Shown here piece by piece: positions 1 through 7,003 of a stretch of 11,001 nt of DNA; the first letter of the stretch is position 1; each line of letters begins with the position of its first letter. The stretch lies in contig DAOWJL010000015.1 of assembly GCA_030640385.1 (NCBI GenBank), forward strand, positions 1-11,001, given 5' to 3'. The notes below the pieces were generated by a model that searched no databases, was not told where the DNA came from, and saw nothing but the letters and a program-made list of their open reading frames with translations. The position numbers and the translations under genes are program-made. The stretch comes from Dehalococcoidia bacterium (GTDB lineage Bacteria > Chloroflexota > Dehalococcoidia > Dehalococcoidales > G020351185).

Positions 1-453
1 ATGGTTTTAAACCTCTTCGTTATACCTAAGCATTTCTTTATTCCTGGTATAATAGAAAAGAGAAAAGCATTGGCACAAACTGCACGTCGTGCTGGTTGGG
101 TCGGGTGTAATATTATACTGAAAAGCATTCCACAAGCAGGGAAGATATTCTTTATTAAGAACTGTCAAGTTGAGCCTAAGGATAAAGTCCTCGCAGAATG
201 GCAAAAGACGCTTTTTCTAAGAGAAGAAAAGGAGATATCCGCAAAAGGTTGGCTTTTAGATATTATGAAATGTATCGAAGAACTTGGGGATAAAGAATTT
301 TCCCTTGATGAAATTTATGCTTTCGAAAATATATTAAGTAATAAACACCCAGATAACAAGCATATTAAAGATAAAATTCGCCAGCAGTTACAGACATTAA
401 GAGATAAAGGCTATCTAGAATTCATGGGGCAAGGAAATTATCGAACTGCATAA
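1..453 (+). CDS. DpnI-like (Dam-replacing family) restriction endonuclease, C-terminal part
   Basis: This is the 3' portion of a methyl-directed restriction enzyme of the DpnI/Dam-replacing family, which cuts GATC when the adenine is N6-methylated. The visible 150 residues start inside the protein. Residues 14-38 carry the family signature FIPGIIEKRK and TARRAGWVGCNI, which in DpnI relatives closes the nuclease domain. Residues 83-148 (GWLLDIMKCIEEL, EIYAFENIL, KIRQQLQTLRDKGYLEF, GNYR) match the C-terminal winged-helix domain that binds methylated DNA. The PD-(D/E)XK catalytic residues should lie upstream of the window, so the ATG at base 1 is an internal Met rather than the start. The C-terminus looks complete. 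G+C is about 35%, well below the downstream genes, which suggests horizontal acquisition. Family assignment is from recalled motifs; whether the missing half is intact is unknown. Confidence 0.85.
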   Translation: MVLNLFVIPKHFFIPGIIEKRKALAQTARRAGWVGCNIILKSIPQAGKIFFIKNCQVEPKDKVLAEWQKTLFLREEKEISAKGWLLDIMKCIEELGDKEFSLDEIYAFENILSNKHPDNKHIKDKIRQQLQTLRDKGYLEFMGQGNYRTA

Positions 454-467
454 AGGAATTATAAAAT

Positions 468-680
468 ATGTCAATAACAATTAGTCCGTTTTTAGTAAAA
501 GTTATCTTAAAACTCAATCCTTTTAGATGCATATTCGTTATGTGTAAAGGATACAGTGAAGATTATGATAACTTTACTGAACTAGTCTGGGAAGACGATA
601 AAGATTTGGATTTTACTGATAGAGACACATATCCCAAATTCCAACTTTGGTTTATTAAATACTCTGGTTATTTATCTTGA
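468..680 (+). CDS. Small hypothetical protein, 70 residues
   Basis: A short ORF begins 14 bases after the DpnI-like stop. It has a plausible ribosome-binding site, AAAGGA at 452-457, 10 bases before the ATG, so it could be co-transcribed with the nuclease. I do not recognise the protein. The N-terminal third is hydrophobic with two cysteines (residues 1-27). The middle is acidic (EDYDNF, WEDDKDLDFTDRD, about residues 31-53), and the C-terminus is aromatic (FQLWFIKYSGYL). It is about 29% G+C, the most AT-rich stretch of the window. It could be a real accessory gene of the defence cassette, a fragment of a longer gene, or a chance ORF in AT-rich DNA. Confidence 0.45.
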   Translation: MSITISPFLVKVILKLNPFRCIFVMCKGYSEDYDNFTELVWEDDKDLDFTDRDTYPKFQLWFIKYSGYLS

Positions 681-716
681 TTACTATCCTATCTTTCCTA
701 TTTTTAGATTAAAATT

Positions 717-1970
717 ATGCTTCGTTATTATATATGGACAATAGGCTGCCAGATGAACAAGGCAGAGTCGGAGCGGCTGGATAGTTTGTTTCAGCAGCTT
801 GGGTACAAGCCGACAGCAGTTACCGATGAAGCCGACCTCATCGTGCTTAATAGCTGTGTCGTGCGCCAGAGCGCCGAAGAGCGGGTAACCAATAAAATAA
901 GCGCTCTTAGGCCGTTGAAGAAGGCTCGCCCGGCTGTGACACTGGCGGTAACTGGATGCCTTGTAGATTCCGATTTACGGGGATTGAAGAAGAGATTTCC
1001 ACACGTTGATTATTTCTTCAAACCGGGTGAATATCCACAGTGGCTGGTAAAAACAGAATCAGCAGCCATATTACCAGAACAGCCTCAGTTAAGCACCTTT
1101 ATTCCAATAATTCAGGGCTGTGATAATTTCTGTTCCTATTGTGTGGTTCCCTATCGCCGCGGGCGGGAAAAGAGCCGCCCGGTGGCTGAAATAGTAAGTG
1201 AGGCAAGGGAGCTTGTTAAGGGCGGCGTAAAAGAGGTAGTCCTGCTGGGGCAGAATGTGGATTCTTACGGTCACGACCTGCCCGGCAAACCAGACCTTGC
1301 CAGCCTGCTGTATGGACTGAATGATATTGAGAACCTTGCACGGATACGCTTTCTTACAAACCACCCCAAGGACATGGGTGACAGGCTTATCGGGGCGATA
1401 GCGCAGTTGGATAAGGTATGTGAACATATAAACCTGCCGGTGCAATCGGGTGATAATGAGATTCTGGGGGCAATGAAGCGGGATTATAAAGCAGAGCAAT
1501 ATCGCCAGCTGGTTAAACGGATACGGGACCGGGTTCCGCAGATAGCGCTCGGCACCGATGTAATCGTCGGCTTTCCGTCGGAGAGCGAAGCGCAGTTCCG
1601 GGCAACAGCAGAACTGCTGCGTGAGCTGAGGTTTGATAGTGTTCATATCGCTGCTTATTCGCCCCGGCCGGGCACTGTTGCCGCCAGGGAATACGAAGAC
1701 AATATCCCGCTAGCAACAAAGAAGGCAAGGTTGAATGTTATAGAGGAGCTTCAGGAAGAAATAGCCACTGAAGTAAATGCGCAGCTTTCAGGCAGGATAT
1801 TGGAGGTTCTTGTGGAGGGGAGAAAGAAAGGCAAGTGGCATGGTAGAAGCCGAAGTGGTAAACTTGTATTCCTCACCAGCCAGAACAACCTGCTGGGGCG
1901 GCTGGTTAAGGTTAGAATTATGAAAACAAGCCCCTGGTCGCTTCAGGGAGAAATTATAACTGATAATTAA
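717..1970 (+). CDS. miaB: tRNA-2-methylthio-N6-dimethylallyladenosine synthase (MiaB)
   Basis: This radical-SAM methylthiotransferase converts i6A37 to ms2i6A37 in tRNAs reading UNN codons, acting after MiaA (not in this window). The N-terminal methylthiotransferase domain (about 1-105) has the three cysteines for the auxiliary [4Fe-4S] cluster: C11 in TIGCQMNKAESE, C47 and C81. The radical-SAM CxxxCxxC is C135, C139 and C142 in QGCDNFCSYCVVPYRRGRE. The motifs LLGQNVDSYG, LPVQSGDNEIL, TDVIVGFPSE and YSPRPGT are typical of MiaB rather than RimO or MtaB. A TRAM domain occupies about 350-415. At 417 residues it is slightly shorter than many MiaB proteins. The ATG at 717 puts GCQMN at the usual distance from the N-terminus, but no Shine-Dalgarno sequence precedes it. 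The AT-rich cassette ends immediately upstream. Confidence 0.93.
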   Translation: MLRYYIWTIGCQMNKAESERLDSLFQQLGYKPTAVTDEADLIVLNSCVVRQSAEERVTNKISALRPLKKARPAVTLAVTGCLVDSDLRGLKKRFPHVDYFFKPGEYPQWLVKTESAAILPEQPQLSTFIPIIQGCDNFCSYCVVPYRRGREKSRPVAEIVSEARELVKGGVKEVVLLGQNVDSYGHDLPGKPDLASLLYGLNDIENLARIRFLTNHPKDMGDRLIGAIAQLDKVCEHINLPVQSGDNEILGAMKRDYKAEQYRQLVKRIRDRVPQIALGTDVIVGFPSESEAQFRATAELLRELRFDSVHIAAYSPRPGTVAAREYEDNIPLATKKARLNVIEELQEEIATEVNAQLSGRILEVLVEGRKKGKWHGRSRSGKLVFLTSQNNLLGRLVKVRIMKTSPWSLQGEIITDN

Positions 1971-1981
1971 TAAAATAATTC

Positions 1982-1989
1982 AAGGAGGG
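1982..1989 (+). promoter_or_regulatory. Strong ribosome-binding site for yajC
   Basis: The sequence AAGGAGGG lies just before the ATG at 1993 and closely matches the anti-Shine-Dalgarno sequence. It fixes the yajC start and contrasts with miaB, which has no such site. Confidence 0.75.
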
Positions 1990-1992
1990 GGA

Positions 1993-2358
1993 ATGGTAAA
2001 GAAAATAGCTTTTGCTCTGGGGCTGGTACTGGTTTTGAGTATTTTGCTTTTAGGTGGCTGTGCTACGGCGGAAGATGGGGCGGATACCGGTACCAGTACA
2101 ATCTATATGATTGTCTTTCTTGTTCTGCTGGCCGGCATTTTCTATTTATTCATTATAAGGCCGCAAAGCAAGCGGCAGAAAGAGCGACGTGATCTTAACG
2201 CCAGTCTAAAACCAGGTGACAGGGTTATTACGATAGGCGGTATCTATGGCCGAATCGAGAGCCTCAGGGAGGATAACGTCATTCTCAAGGTAGAATCCGG
2301 GGCAACGATTAGGGTCGCCAGAAATAGCATAGCCGGCAAACAGGAAGAGACCAGCTAG
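1993..2358 (+). CDS. yajC: YajC-family preprotein translocase accessory protein with lipoprotein-like leader
   Basis: YajC associates with SecDF in the Sec translocase at the cytoplasmic membrane. The core is clear: a transmembrane segment (about residues 37-53, IYMIVFLVLLAGIFYLFII) followed by RPQSKRQKER, then a small cytosolic beta-domain with LKPGDRVITIGGIYGRI and ending IRVARNSI. Before the core is a second hydrophobic stretch with basic start, MVKKIAFALGLVLVLS, ending LLLGGC at residues 18-23. This resembles a lipoprotein signal with cysteine 23 as the lipidation site. Canonical short YajC proteins have one N-terminal transmembrane helix, so this one is either a lipoprotein or has two membrane segments. 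It sits between miaB and nadB instead of beside tgt or secDF, which are not in the window. Confidence 0.9.
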   Translation: MVKKIAFALGLVLVLSILLLGGCATAEDGADTGTSTIYMIVFLVLLAGIFYLFIIRPQSKRQKERRDLNASLKPGDRVITIGGIYGRIESLREDNVILKVESGATIRVARNSIAGKQEETS

Positions 2359-2394
2359 ATATTTCCCAGTCTCAGGATTTTGATAATATGTCTT

Positions 2395-2400
2395 GGAGGT
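2395..2400 (+). promoter_or_regulatory. Ribosome-binding site deciding the nadB start
   Basis: A perfect GGAGGT is followed six bases later by ATT at 2407-2409. The only other in-frame start upstream, TTG at 2380, has no good ribosome-binding site, and this GGAGGT would lie inside that longer coding sequence. The position argues for initiation at the ATT. Confidence 0.6.
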
Positions 2401-2406
2401 AGCTCT

Positions 2407-3951
2407 ATTAAGCACTATGATTACATCATAGTTGGTAGTGGTATTGCCGGGCTATATTGCGCCCTGCTGGCAGGAGAGCAGGCAAGCGTGCTTCTTGTAA
2501 CAAAGGGCATTATTGAAGACTGCAATACAAAGTATGCCCAGGGGGGTATTGCCGCCGCTATCGGCAGCAACGATTCAGCGGAGCTCCATTTTAGAGATAC
2601 TATAGCTACCGGTGGTGGCTTGTGCGACGAAGAGGCGGTGCGTATCCTGGTTGATGAAGCCTCTGACAGGGTCGCCGACCTTGTAAATCTGGGTGTCCCA
2701 TTTGATACACTCGACGGTGAGATTGACCTTACACTTGAGGCAGCCCACAGTGTGCCACGCATCCTGCATGCCGGTGGCGATGCTACCGGTGAACATATCG
2801 AAGTAACACTGAGTGAGAGGATTCGCTCGACTAAAATAAAAGTACTGGAAAACCATTTAGCAACCGATATTATTAAAGATGGCGCCGGAGTTAAAGGTTT
2901 AAGAGTTCTCGATTGTAAAAATGGCATCATAGAGGAGTTCGGCTGTCGGTTTTTAATTCTGGCTACCGGTGGCAGCGGGCAGTTATTCAGCTTCACCACA
3001 AATCCAGAGGTAGCTACCGGCGATGGTATCCCCCTTGCCTTCAAAGCCGGTGCCGAGGTTATGGATATGGAGTTTTTCCAGTTCCATCCCACCACCCTGT
3101 ATCTTCCCGGGGTAACACCCTTTCTTATATCAGAAGCGGTAAGAGGCGAAGGGGGAATACTGCGCAATGCAGGAGGTTGTCGCTTTATGCCTGAATATAC
3201 ACCAGAAGCCGAACTGGCGCCACGTGATGTGGTTGCCCGCAGTATCCTTTACGAAATGGAAAAGACAGGGCAGAATAAAGTATTTCTTGATATTACCCAT
3301 CTGCCATCTCATATCACCACTGCGCGCTTTCCGCAGATATACCGCTTCTGTCTGGAGAGTGGAATTGATATTACACGGGAGTGGATTCCGGTGGCACCGG
3401 CCGCTCATTATATGATAGGTGGCGTCAGGGTGAATAGCTGGGGTGAGACCGGCGTATTGGGGCTGTTTGCCGCCGGTGAGGTTGCCTGTACCGGCGCCCA
3501 TGGTGCCAACCGGCTGGCTTCGAATTCGCTGCTTGAGGTACTCGTTTTCGGCAAGAGAATTATTGAAAGAACGGGCAGCATGAACGGTAAAGAACCGGTG
3601 GTGGACCCTCAGAGTGCCTGTGTCCGTCACCAGCTTATATCCAGAAAGCCGGCTACGGATGTACGGGTGCCCAACCTTTCGCAATTGCAGAAACTACTAT
3701 GGAATGAAGCGGGCATTATTCGCAGCAGAGAAGGGCTTGCCGAAGCCGCCGATATATTGATTGCCTGGCAGGAATCCCTGCCCCCACCAGAAGACCGCCA
3801 GACATATGAACTGGCGAACCTGGTTTTAACCGGGCGCTTAATGGTTGAGGCTGCTCTTCTCAGAGAAGAGAGCCGCGGAGCACACTTTCGTTCTGATTTT
3901 TCCTGCAGTTCCACCGAGTGGCGCAAGCATATTGTTCTGACGGCGGGGTAA
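2407..3951 (+). CDS. nadB: L-aspartate oxidase (NadB), probable ATT start
   Basis: This FAD enzyme oxidises L-aspartate to iminoaspartate, the first step of de novo NAD synthesis. The FAD-binding GSGIAGLY motif lies at about residues 10-17, followed by NTKYAQGGIAAA. The substrate region has FHPTTLYLPG (His codon 3085-3087) and SEAVRGEGGILRN, then LAPRDVVARSI, HYMIGGVRV and GAHGANRLASNSLLE (Arg codon 3511-3513). The C-terminal helical domain of the fumarate reductase/succinate dehydrogenase flavoprotein family follows (LWNEAGIIRSREGL). HYMIGG and the NadB-style ending favour NadB over SdhA/FrdA. From ATT at 2407 the protein is 514 residues and begins (M)KHYDYIIVGSG, the usual family start. The alternative TTG at 2380 adds nine residues, IICLGGSS-like, encoded partly by the ribosome-binding site. 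Start uncertain; function well supported. Confidence 0.93.
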   Translation: MKHYDYIIVGSGIAGLYCALLAGEQASVLLVTKGIIEDCNTKYAQGGIAAAIGSNDSAELHFRDTIATGGGLCDEEAVRILVDEASDRVADLVNLGVPFDTLDGEIDLTLEAAHSVPRILHAGGDATGEHIEVTLSERIRSTKIKVLENHLATDIIKDGAGVKGLRVLDCKNGIIEEFGCRFLILATGGSGQLFSFTTNPEVATGDGIPLAFKAGAEVMDMEFFQFHPTTLYLPGVTPFLISEAVRGEGGILRNAGGCRFMPEYTPEAELAPRDVVARSILYEMEKTGQNKVFLDITHLPSHITTARFPQIYRFCLESGIDITREWIPVAPAAHYMIGGVRVNSWGETGVLGLFAAGEVACTGAHGANRLASNSLLEVLVFGKRIIERTGSMNGKEPVVDPQSACVRHQLISRKPATDVRVPNLSQLQKLLWNEAGIIRSREGLAEAADILIAWQESLPPPEDRQTYELANLVLTGRLMVEAALLREESRGAHFRSDFSCSSTEWRKHIVLTAG

Positions 3952-3965
3952 TATGGAGTATTGCT

Positions 3966-4826
3966 TTGAGTAGGCAACATGACGAACAGGTTAATGAAAT
4001 AATAGACCTGGCACTGGCAGAGGATACCGGTTATGGCGACATAACCAGCCAGATATTGATAGCGCCCGAACAAAAGGGCGGGGCATCAATTACAGCCAGG
4101 GCAGAAGGAGTGCTGGCTGGTGGCGATGTGGTCAGGCAGGTTTTTCTCAGGGTAGACCCGGCACTTAAGGTGGAGATTATTACCCCCGATGGTAAAAGGG
4201 TAAAAGCGGGCGATAAAGTGGTTACAGTTGCCGGCAATCTAATTGGCATTCTGAAGGCGGAACGGGTGTCTCTAAACTTCCTGAGCCACCTTAGTGGTAT
4301 CGCCTCCGAAACGGCAAGATATGTCGCCCGGATAAAGGACTCCGTTGCCGTTATTACCGATACCCGCAAAACCTTGCCCGGTCTGAGAATGCTGGAAAAA
4401 TATGCCGTTCGGCTCGGTGGCGGACAAAACCACCGCCTTCATCTCGGAGACGGCATTTTAATAAAGGACAACCACATAGCAGCGCTGCGCCAGCCGGGTA
4501 TGAGCCTGAAGGATATTATTACCGGGGCTAAACAGAAAGCCCCTGAAGGTATTAAGATCGAAATAGAGGTAAATACCATTGCGGAGGCTATGGAAGCAAC
4601 CGCTGCCGGGGCGGATATTATTATGCTGGATAATATGCCCCCCGATGAGATGAAGCAGGTGGTAAAGATGACATCGGGGCGGGTAAAACTGGAAGCCTCC
4701 GGCGGTATTAACCTGGATAATGTCCATGCCGTGGCGATGACCGGGGTTGATTTCATCTCCGTCGGTGCTATAACCCATTCAGCCATGGCACTGGATTTCA
4801 GCCTTGAGTATGAGCTATTAAAATAG
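3966..4826 (+). CDS. nadC: Nicotinate-nucleotide pyrophosphorylase, carboxylating (NadC)
   Basis: Quinolinate phosphoribosyltransferase makes nicotinate mononucleotide from quinolinate and PRPP with loss of CO2, downstream of NadB and NadA. Diagnostic stretches in order are ALAEDTGYGDITS near the N-terminus, HLSGIASETARY, TDTRKTLPGLRMLEKYAVRLGG, QNHRLHLGDGILIKDNH, IEIEVNTIAEA, ADIIMLDNM, LEASGGINLDN and the C-terminal GVDFISVGAITHSA. I chose TTG at 3966: TGGAG at 3954-3958 sits seven bases upstream, and the protein then begins (M)SRQHDEQVNEIIDLALAED with a family-typical 286 residues. An upstream GTG at 3918 would overlap nadB by 34 bases and add 16 unconserved residues. The gap to nadB is 14 bases, so they are probably one operon. 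nadA is not visible here. Confidence 0.94.
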   Translation: MSRQHDEQVNEIIDLALAEDTGYGDITSQILIAPEQKGGASITARAEGVLAGGDVVRQVFLRVDPALKVEIITPDGKRVKAGDKVVTVAGNLIGILKAERVSLNFLSHLSGIASETARYVARIKDSVAVITDTRKTLPGLRMLEKYAVRLGGGQNHRLHLGDGILIKDNHIAALRQPGMSLKDIITGAKQKAPEGIKIEIEVNTIAEAMEATAAGADIIMLDNMPPDEMKQVVKMTSGRVKLEASGGINLDNVHAVAMTGVDFISVGAITHSAMALDFSLEYELLK

Positions 4827-4856
4827 CATCCTCAATAAATCAGAGGGGAGTGTTTT

Positions 4857-5285
4857 TTGGAAACGAAAGTTGAACATATCGACTGCTCCACCAAGAAAGA
4901 GAAAATACGAACCGGGAAATGGATTAAACCTCTGCTCATCATAGCCGGTACTCTTTTTGTCGGGCTGGGGGTTATCGGTATATTTCTCCCCGTACTGCCC
5001 ACCACACCCTTTCTCTTGCTGGCGGCTGCCTGCTATGCCAGGAGCTCCCGGAGATTCTATTGCTGGCTGCTGAATAACAGGTGGTTTGGCGCTTACATAA
5101 AGAACTACAGACAGAAAAAGGGGATGCCCTTAAAGATCAAGATACTTACCGTGGTATTGCTGTGGTCGACCATTCTGGTTTCGGTTATATTCGCCGTTCA
5201 GTCTTTAGCGGTCAGGGTAATCCTTATTATCATAGCCTTTGGCGTTTCTGTGCATATCCTCTCCATAAAGACCCTGAAAGAGTAA
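4857..5285 (+). CDS. DUF454/YbaN-type inner membrane protein
   Basis: This is a small integral membrane protein of the DUF454 family (E. coli YbaN type); its biochemical function is not established. After a charged cytosolic leader (residues 1-24) comes a long hydrophobic segment (about 25-60) containing the family hallmark LPVLPTTPFLLLAAACYARSS. A conserved cytosolic loop follows (RRFYCWLLNNRWFGAYIKNY, about 65-84, then KKGMPLKIK), and a second hydrophobic block (about 95-135) that can form two helices. The TTG start at 4857 is supported by GGGGAG at 4845-4850, six bases upstream. The length of 142 residues is slightly above the usual 120-140. It lies 30 bases after nadC and 25 bases before the nuclease-like gene, so co-transcription is likely, but context does not reveal its job. 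Confidence 0.87.
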   Translation: METKVEHIDCSTKKEKIRTGKWIKPLLIIAGTLFVGLGVIGIFLPVLPTTPFLLLAAACYARSSRRFYCWLLNNRWFGAYIKNYRQKKGMPLKIKILTVVLLWSTILVSVIFAVQSLAVRVILIIIAFGVSVHILSIKTLKE

Positions 5286-5310
5286 TAAAAGAAACTGGTG
5301 GAGTGAAGCG

Positions 5311-6930
5311 GTGGTCGCGCTAACATTCTATGGCGGCATCAATGAAATCGGTGGCAATAAGGTCCTTCTGGAGGACGGTGACCGCAGCTTGTTTCTGGAT
5401 TTCGGCTATTCCTTTAAAAGAAACAAGCAGTTCTATGAGGAATACCTGAGGCCGCGCGGCGGCGCCGGCCTGCTTGACCCTCTGGAGATGGGTTTGATAC
5501 CACCCCTGGAGGGACTTTACCGGGACGATTTAGCGACACCGGGATTATGGCAACGCTTCAGCAATAATCCTTTCCATAGAAAAATGGGTAACATTGACGG
5601 GGTGCTGTTATCCCATGCCCATCTAGACCATTCCGGCTATATTTCTTTCCTTAAGGAAGACATTCCCATATATTCCACGGCAGTTACCGCATTTATTACA
5701 AAAGCAAACCAGGACTCCGGAAGGGCAGGCTTCGACCAGCAGGTTTGCTACTTCCGCCCGGTTTCTTACGGCTGTCCCTCCGGCTGGCAACAGATGGCTT
5801 GCCTCAGCGACAGAGGGAATAAAAGGCAACGACAGTTCTGTATAGAACATAGAGAGAACCTGAGCCCGCAAGCAATACGATTCTGGGAAGAGGGCTTCCG
5901 GGAAAGGACAGCCAGACAGGGGGAGTTTACCTGCTCTCCCTTGGCCGGTCATAGCAGCTGCAGCTTTCAACTGCGCTGTTTCCCGGTTGACCACTCCATC
6001 CCCGGTGCATGCGCCTGGGGCATTAAGACAGGAGCCGGCTGGATTATCTATAGCGGCGACCTGCGATTGCACGGCAAACGCTCTCATCTGACGGAGGAGT
6101 TTATTAAACAGGCAGCAAAACTTAAACCCAGAGTCCTCATACTTGAAGGCACCAACCTGCATGATAACGATAGTTTCAGCAGGGGCAATACAAGCGAGCA
6201 AGAGGTATATGAAAGTGCCCTCGAGGCGATTACCGGCTCGGATGGCCTGGTTATAGCCGATTTCTCTCCGAGGGATATAGACAGGTTACTCATCTTCCTG
6301 CAGATAGCTCGCGATACAGGTCGGAAACTGGCAATACAGCCCAAGGATGCCTATCTGCTGAAAACAATAGGATTACTGGAACCTCGGATACCTGATATTG
6401 CTGGCGACGACGATATTGTTATTTACCAGAAAACAACCGCCAGTAAGTCTCCTGATCACTGGCAGCGTAATATATATGAGGAGTATCAGGATAAAACTGT
6501 TCTGGCTGATGATATAGGCTCGGCACAGGATAAGTTTATCCTCTGTTTCAGCTTCTTTGATGTCAATGAGCTACCCAGCATCCGCCCGGCACCGGGCAGC
6601 CTGTATGTCTACAGCTCAAGCGAGCCCCACGATGAAGAGCAGGAGATTGATTTCCGCCGTTTGCATAAATGGATTGAACATTTTAATTTAAAGGGATTTG
6701 GTTTGCCTGTTGAGAAGGATGGTAAGTGGCTGATACCCGAAGCTGAAAAAGGGCTGCACGCTTCAGGGCATGCCTGTGGTAGAGACCTGCTGAAGGTGGC
6801 GCAGGATATAAAGCCAGAGATTCTTATGCCTGTTCACAGTGAACGCCCGGATCTATATACCGGTCCCTTAAAAAGCAGTAATATCGATATTATCCTGCCC
6901 GAAGTGGGCAAGGCAGTAGATCTCTCCTAA
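5311..6930 (+). CDS. RNase J-like metallo-beta-lactamase / beta-CASP hydrolase
   Basis: This is a predicted zinc-dependent hydrolase of the metallo-beta-lactamase fold with beta-CASP features, the architecture of RNase J and related RNA-processing nucleases. The N-terminus FYGGINEIGGNKVLLEDG matches the RNase J opening. The metal motif SHAHLDHSGY gives H102, H104, D106 and H107. PVDHSIPGA (D227, H228) resembles the DHSxP element of RNase J, and YSGDLRLHG gives D250. The beta-CASP part (about 280-480) includes FSPRDIDRLLIFLQIARDTG. The C-terminal motifs are HASGHA (H483, H487) and MPVHSE (H509). Compared with ordinary RNase J there is extra sequence before the HxHxDH motif (about 35-90) and a Cys-containing insert at about 140-215. 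The GTG start at 5311 is supported by GGTGGAG at 5297-5303. RNA as substrate is inferred; it is not clearly RNase J itself. Confidence 0.82.
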   Translation: MVALTFYGGINEIGGNKVLLEDGDRSLFLDFGYSFKRNKQFYEEYLRPRGGAGLLDPLEMGLIPPLEGLYRDDLATPGLWQRFSNNPFHRKMGNIDGVLLSHAHLDHSGYISFLKEDIPIYSTAVTAFITKANQDSGRAGFDQQVCYFRPVSYGCPSGWQQMACLSDRGNKRQRQFCIEHRENLSPQAIRFWEEGFRERTARQGEFTCSPLAGHSSCSFQLRCFPVDHSIPGACAWGIKTGAGWIIYSGDLRLHGKRSHLTEEFIKQAAKLKPRVLILEGTNLHDNDSFSRGNTSEQEVYESALEAITGSDGLVIADFSPRDIDRLLIFLQIARDTGRKLAIQPKDAYLLKTIGLLEPRIPDIAGDDDIVIYQKTTASKSPDHWQRNIYEEYQDKTVLADDIGSAQDKFILCFSFFDVNELPSIRPAPGSLYVYSSSEPHDEEQEIDFRRLHKWIEHFNLKGFGLPVEKDGKWLIPEAEKGLHASGHACGRDLLKVAQDIKPEILMPVHSERPDLYTGPLKSSNIDIILPEVGKAVDLS

Positions 6931-7003
6931 AGACTCGGTACTATTTTACTATCCCGGTATTACCATCGGGTGATTGTAATCTAACCGTCTATATCTTTAA
7001 ATG

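Noticed and set aside
1..3. ATG at base 1 as a true start codon
   Set aside because: The frame enters mid-way through a DpnI-type nuclease; family members carry a catalytic domain before this point.
1089..1646. Minus-strand ORF of 185 codons opposite miaB
   Set aside because: It covers the conserved radical-SAM region of miaB in the opposite sense, with no recognisable family features or ribosome-binding site.
2421..3167. Long minus-strand ORF of 248 codons opposite nadB
   Set aside because: It lies entirely within the well-supported nadB gene, is Ser/Pro/Arg-rich as antisense shadows usually are, and shows no domain motif.
3918..3965. Upstream GTG start for nadC overlapping nadB
   Set aside because: The added residues do not resemble NadC N-termini and no ribosome-binding site precedes the GTG; the TTG at 3966 fits better.
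4823..4856. Possible terminator after nadC (CCTC...GAGG then TTTTTT)
   Set aside because: The stem is only four base pairs with a long loop, and its right arm is the ribosome-binding site of the next gene; read-through is more likely.
6953..6970. CCCG...CGGG hairpin after the beta-CASP gene
   Set aside because: The stem is short and interrupted and has no U-run, so there is not enough to call a terminator.
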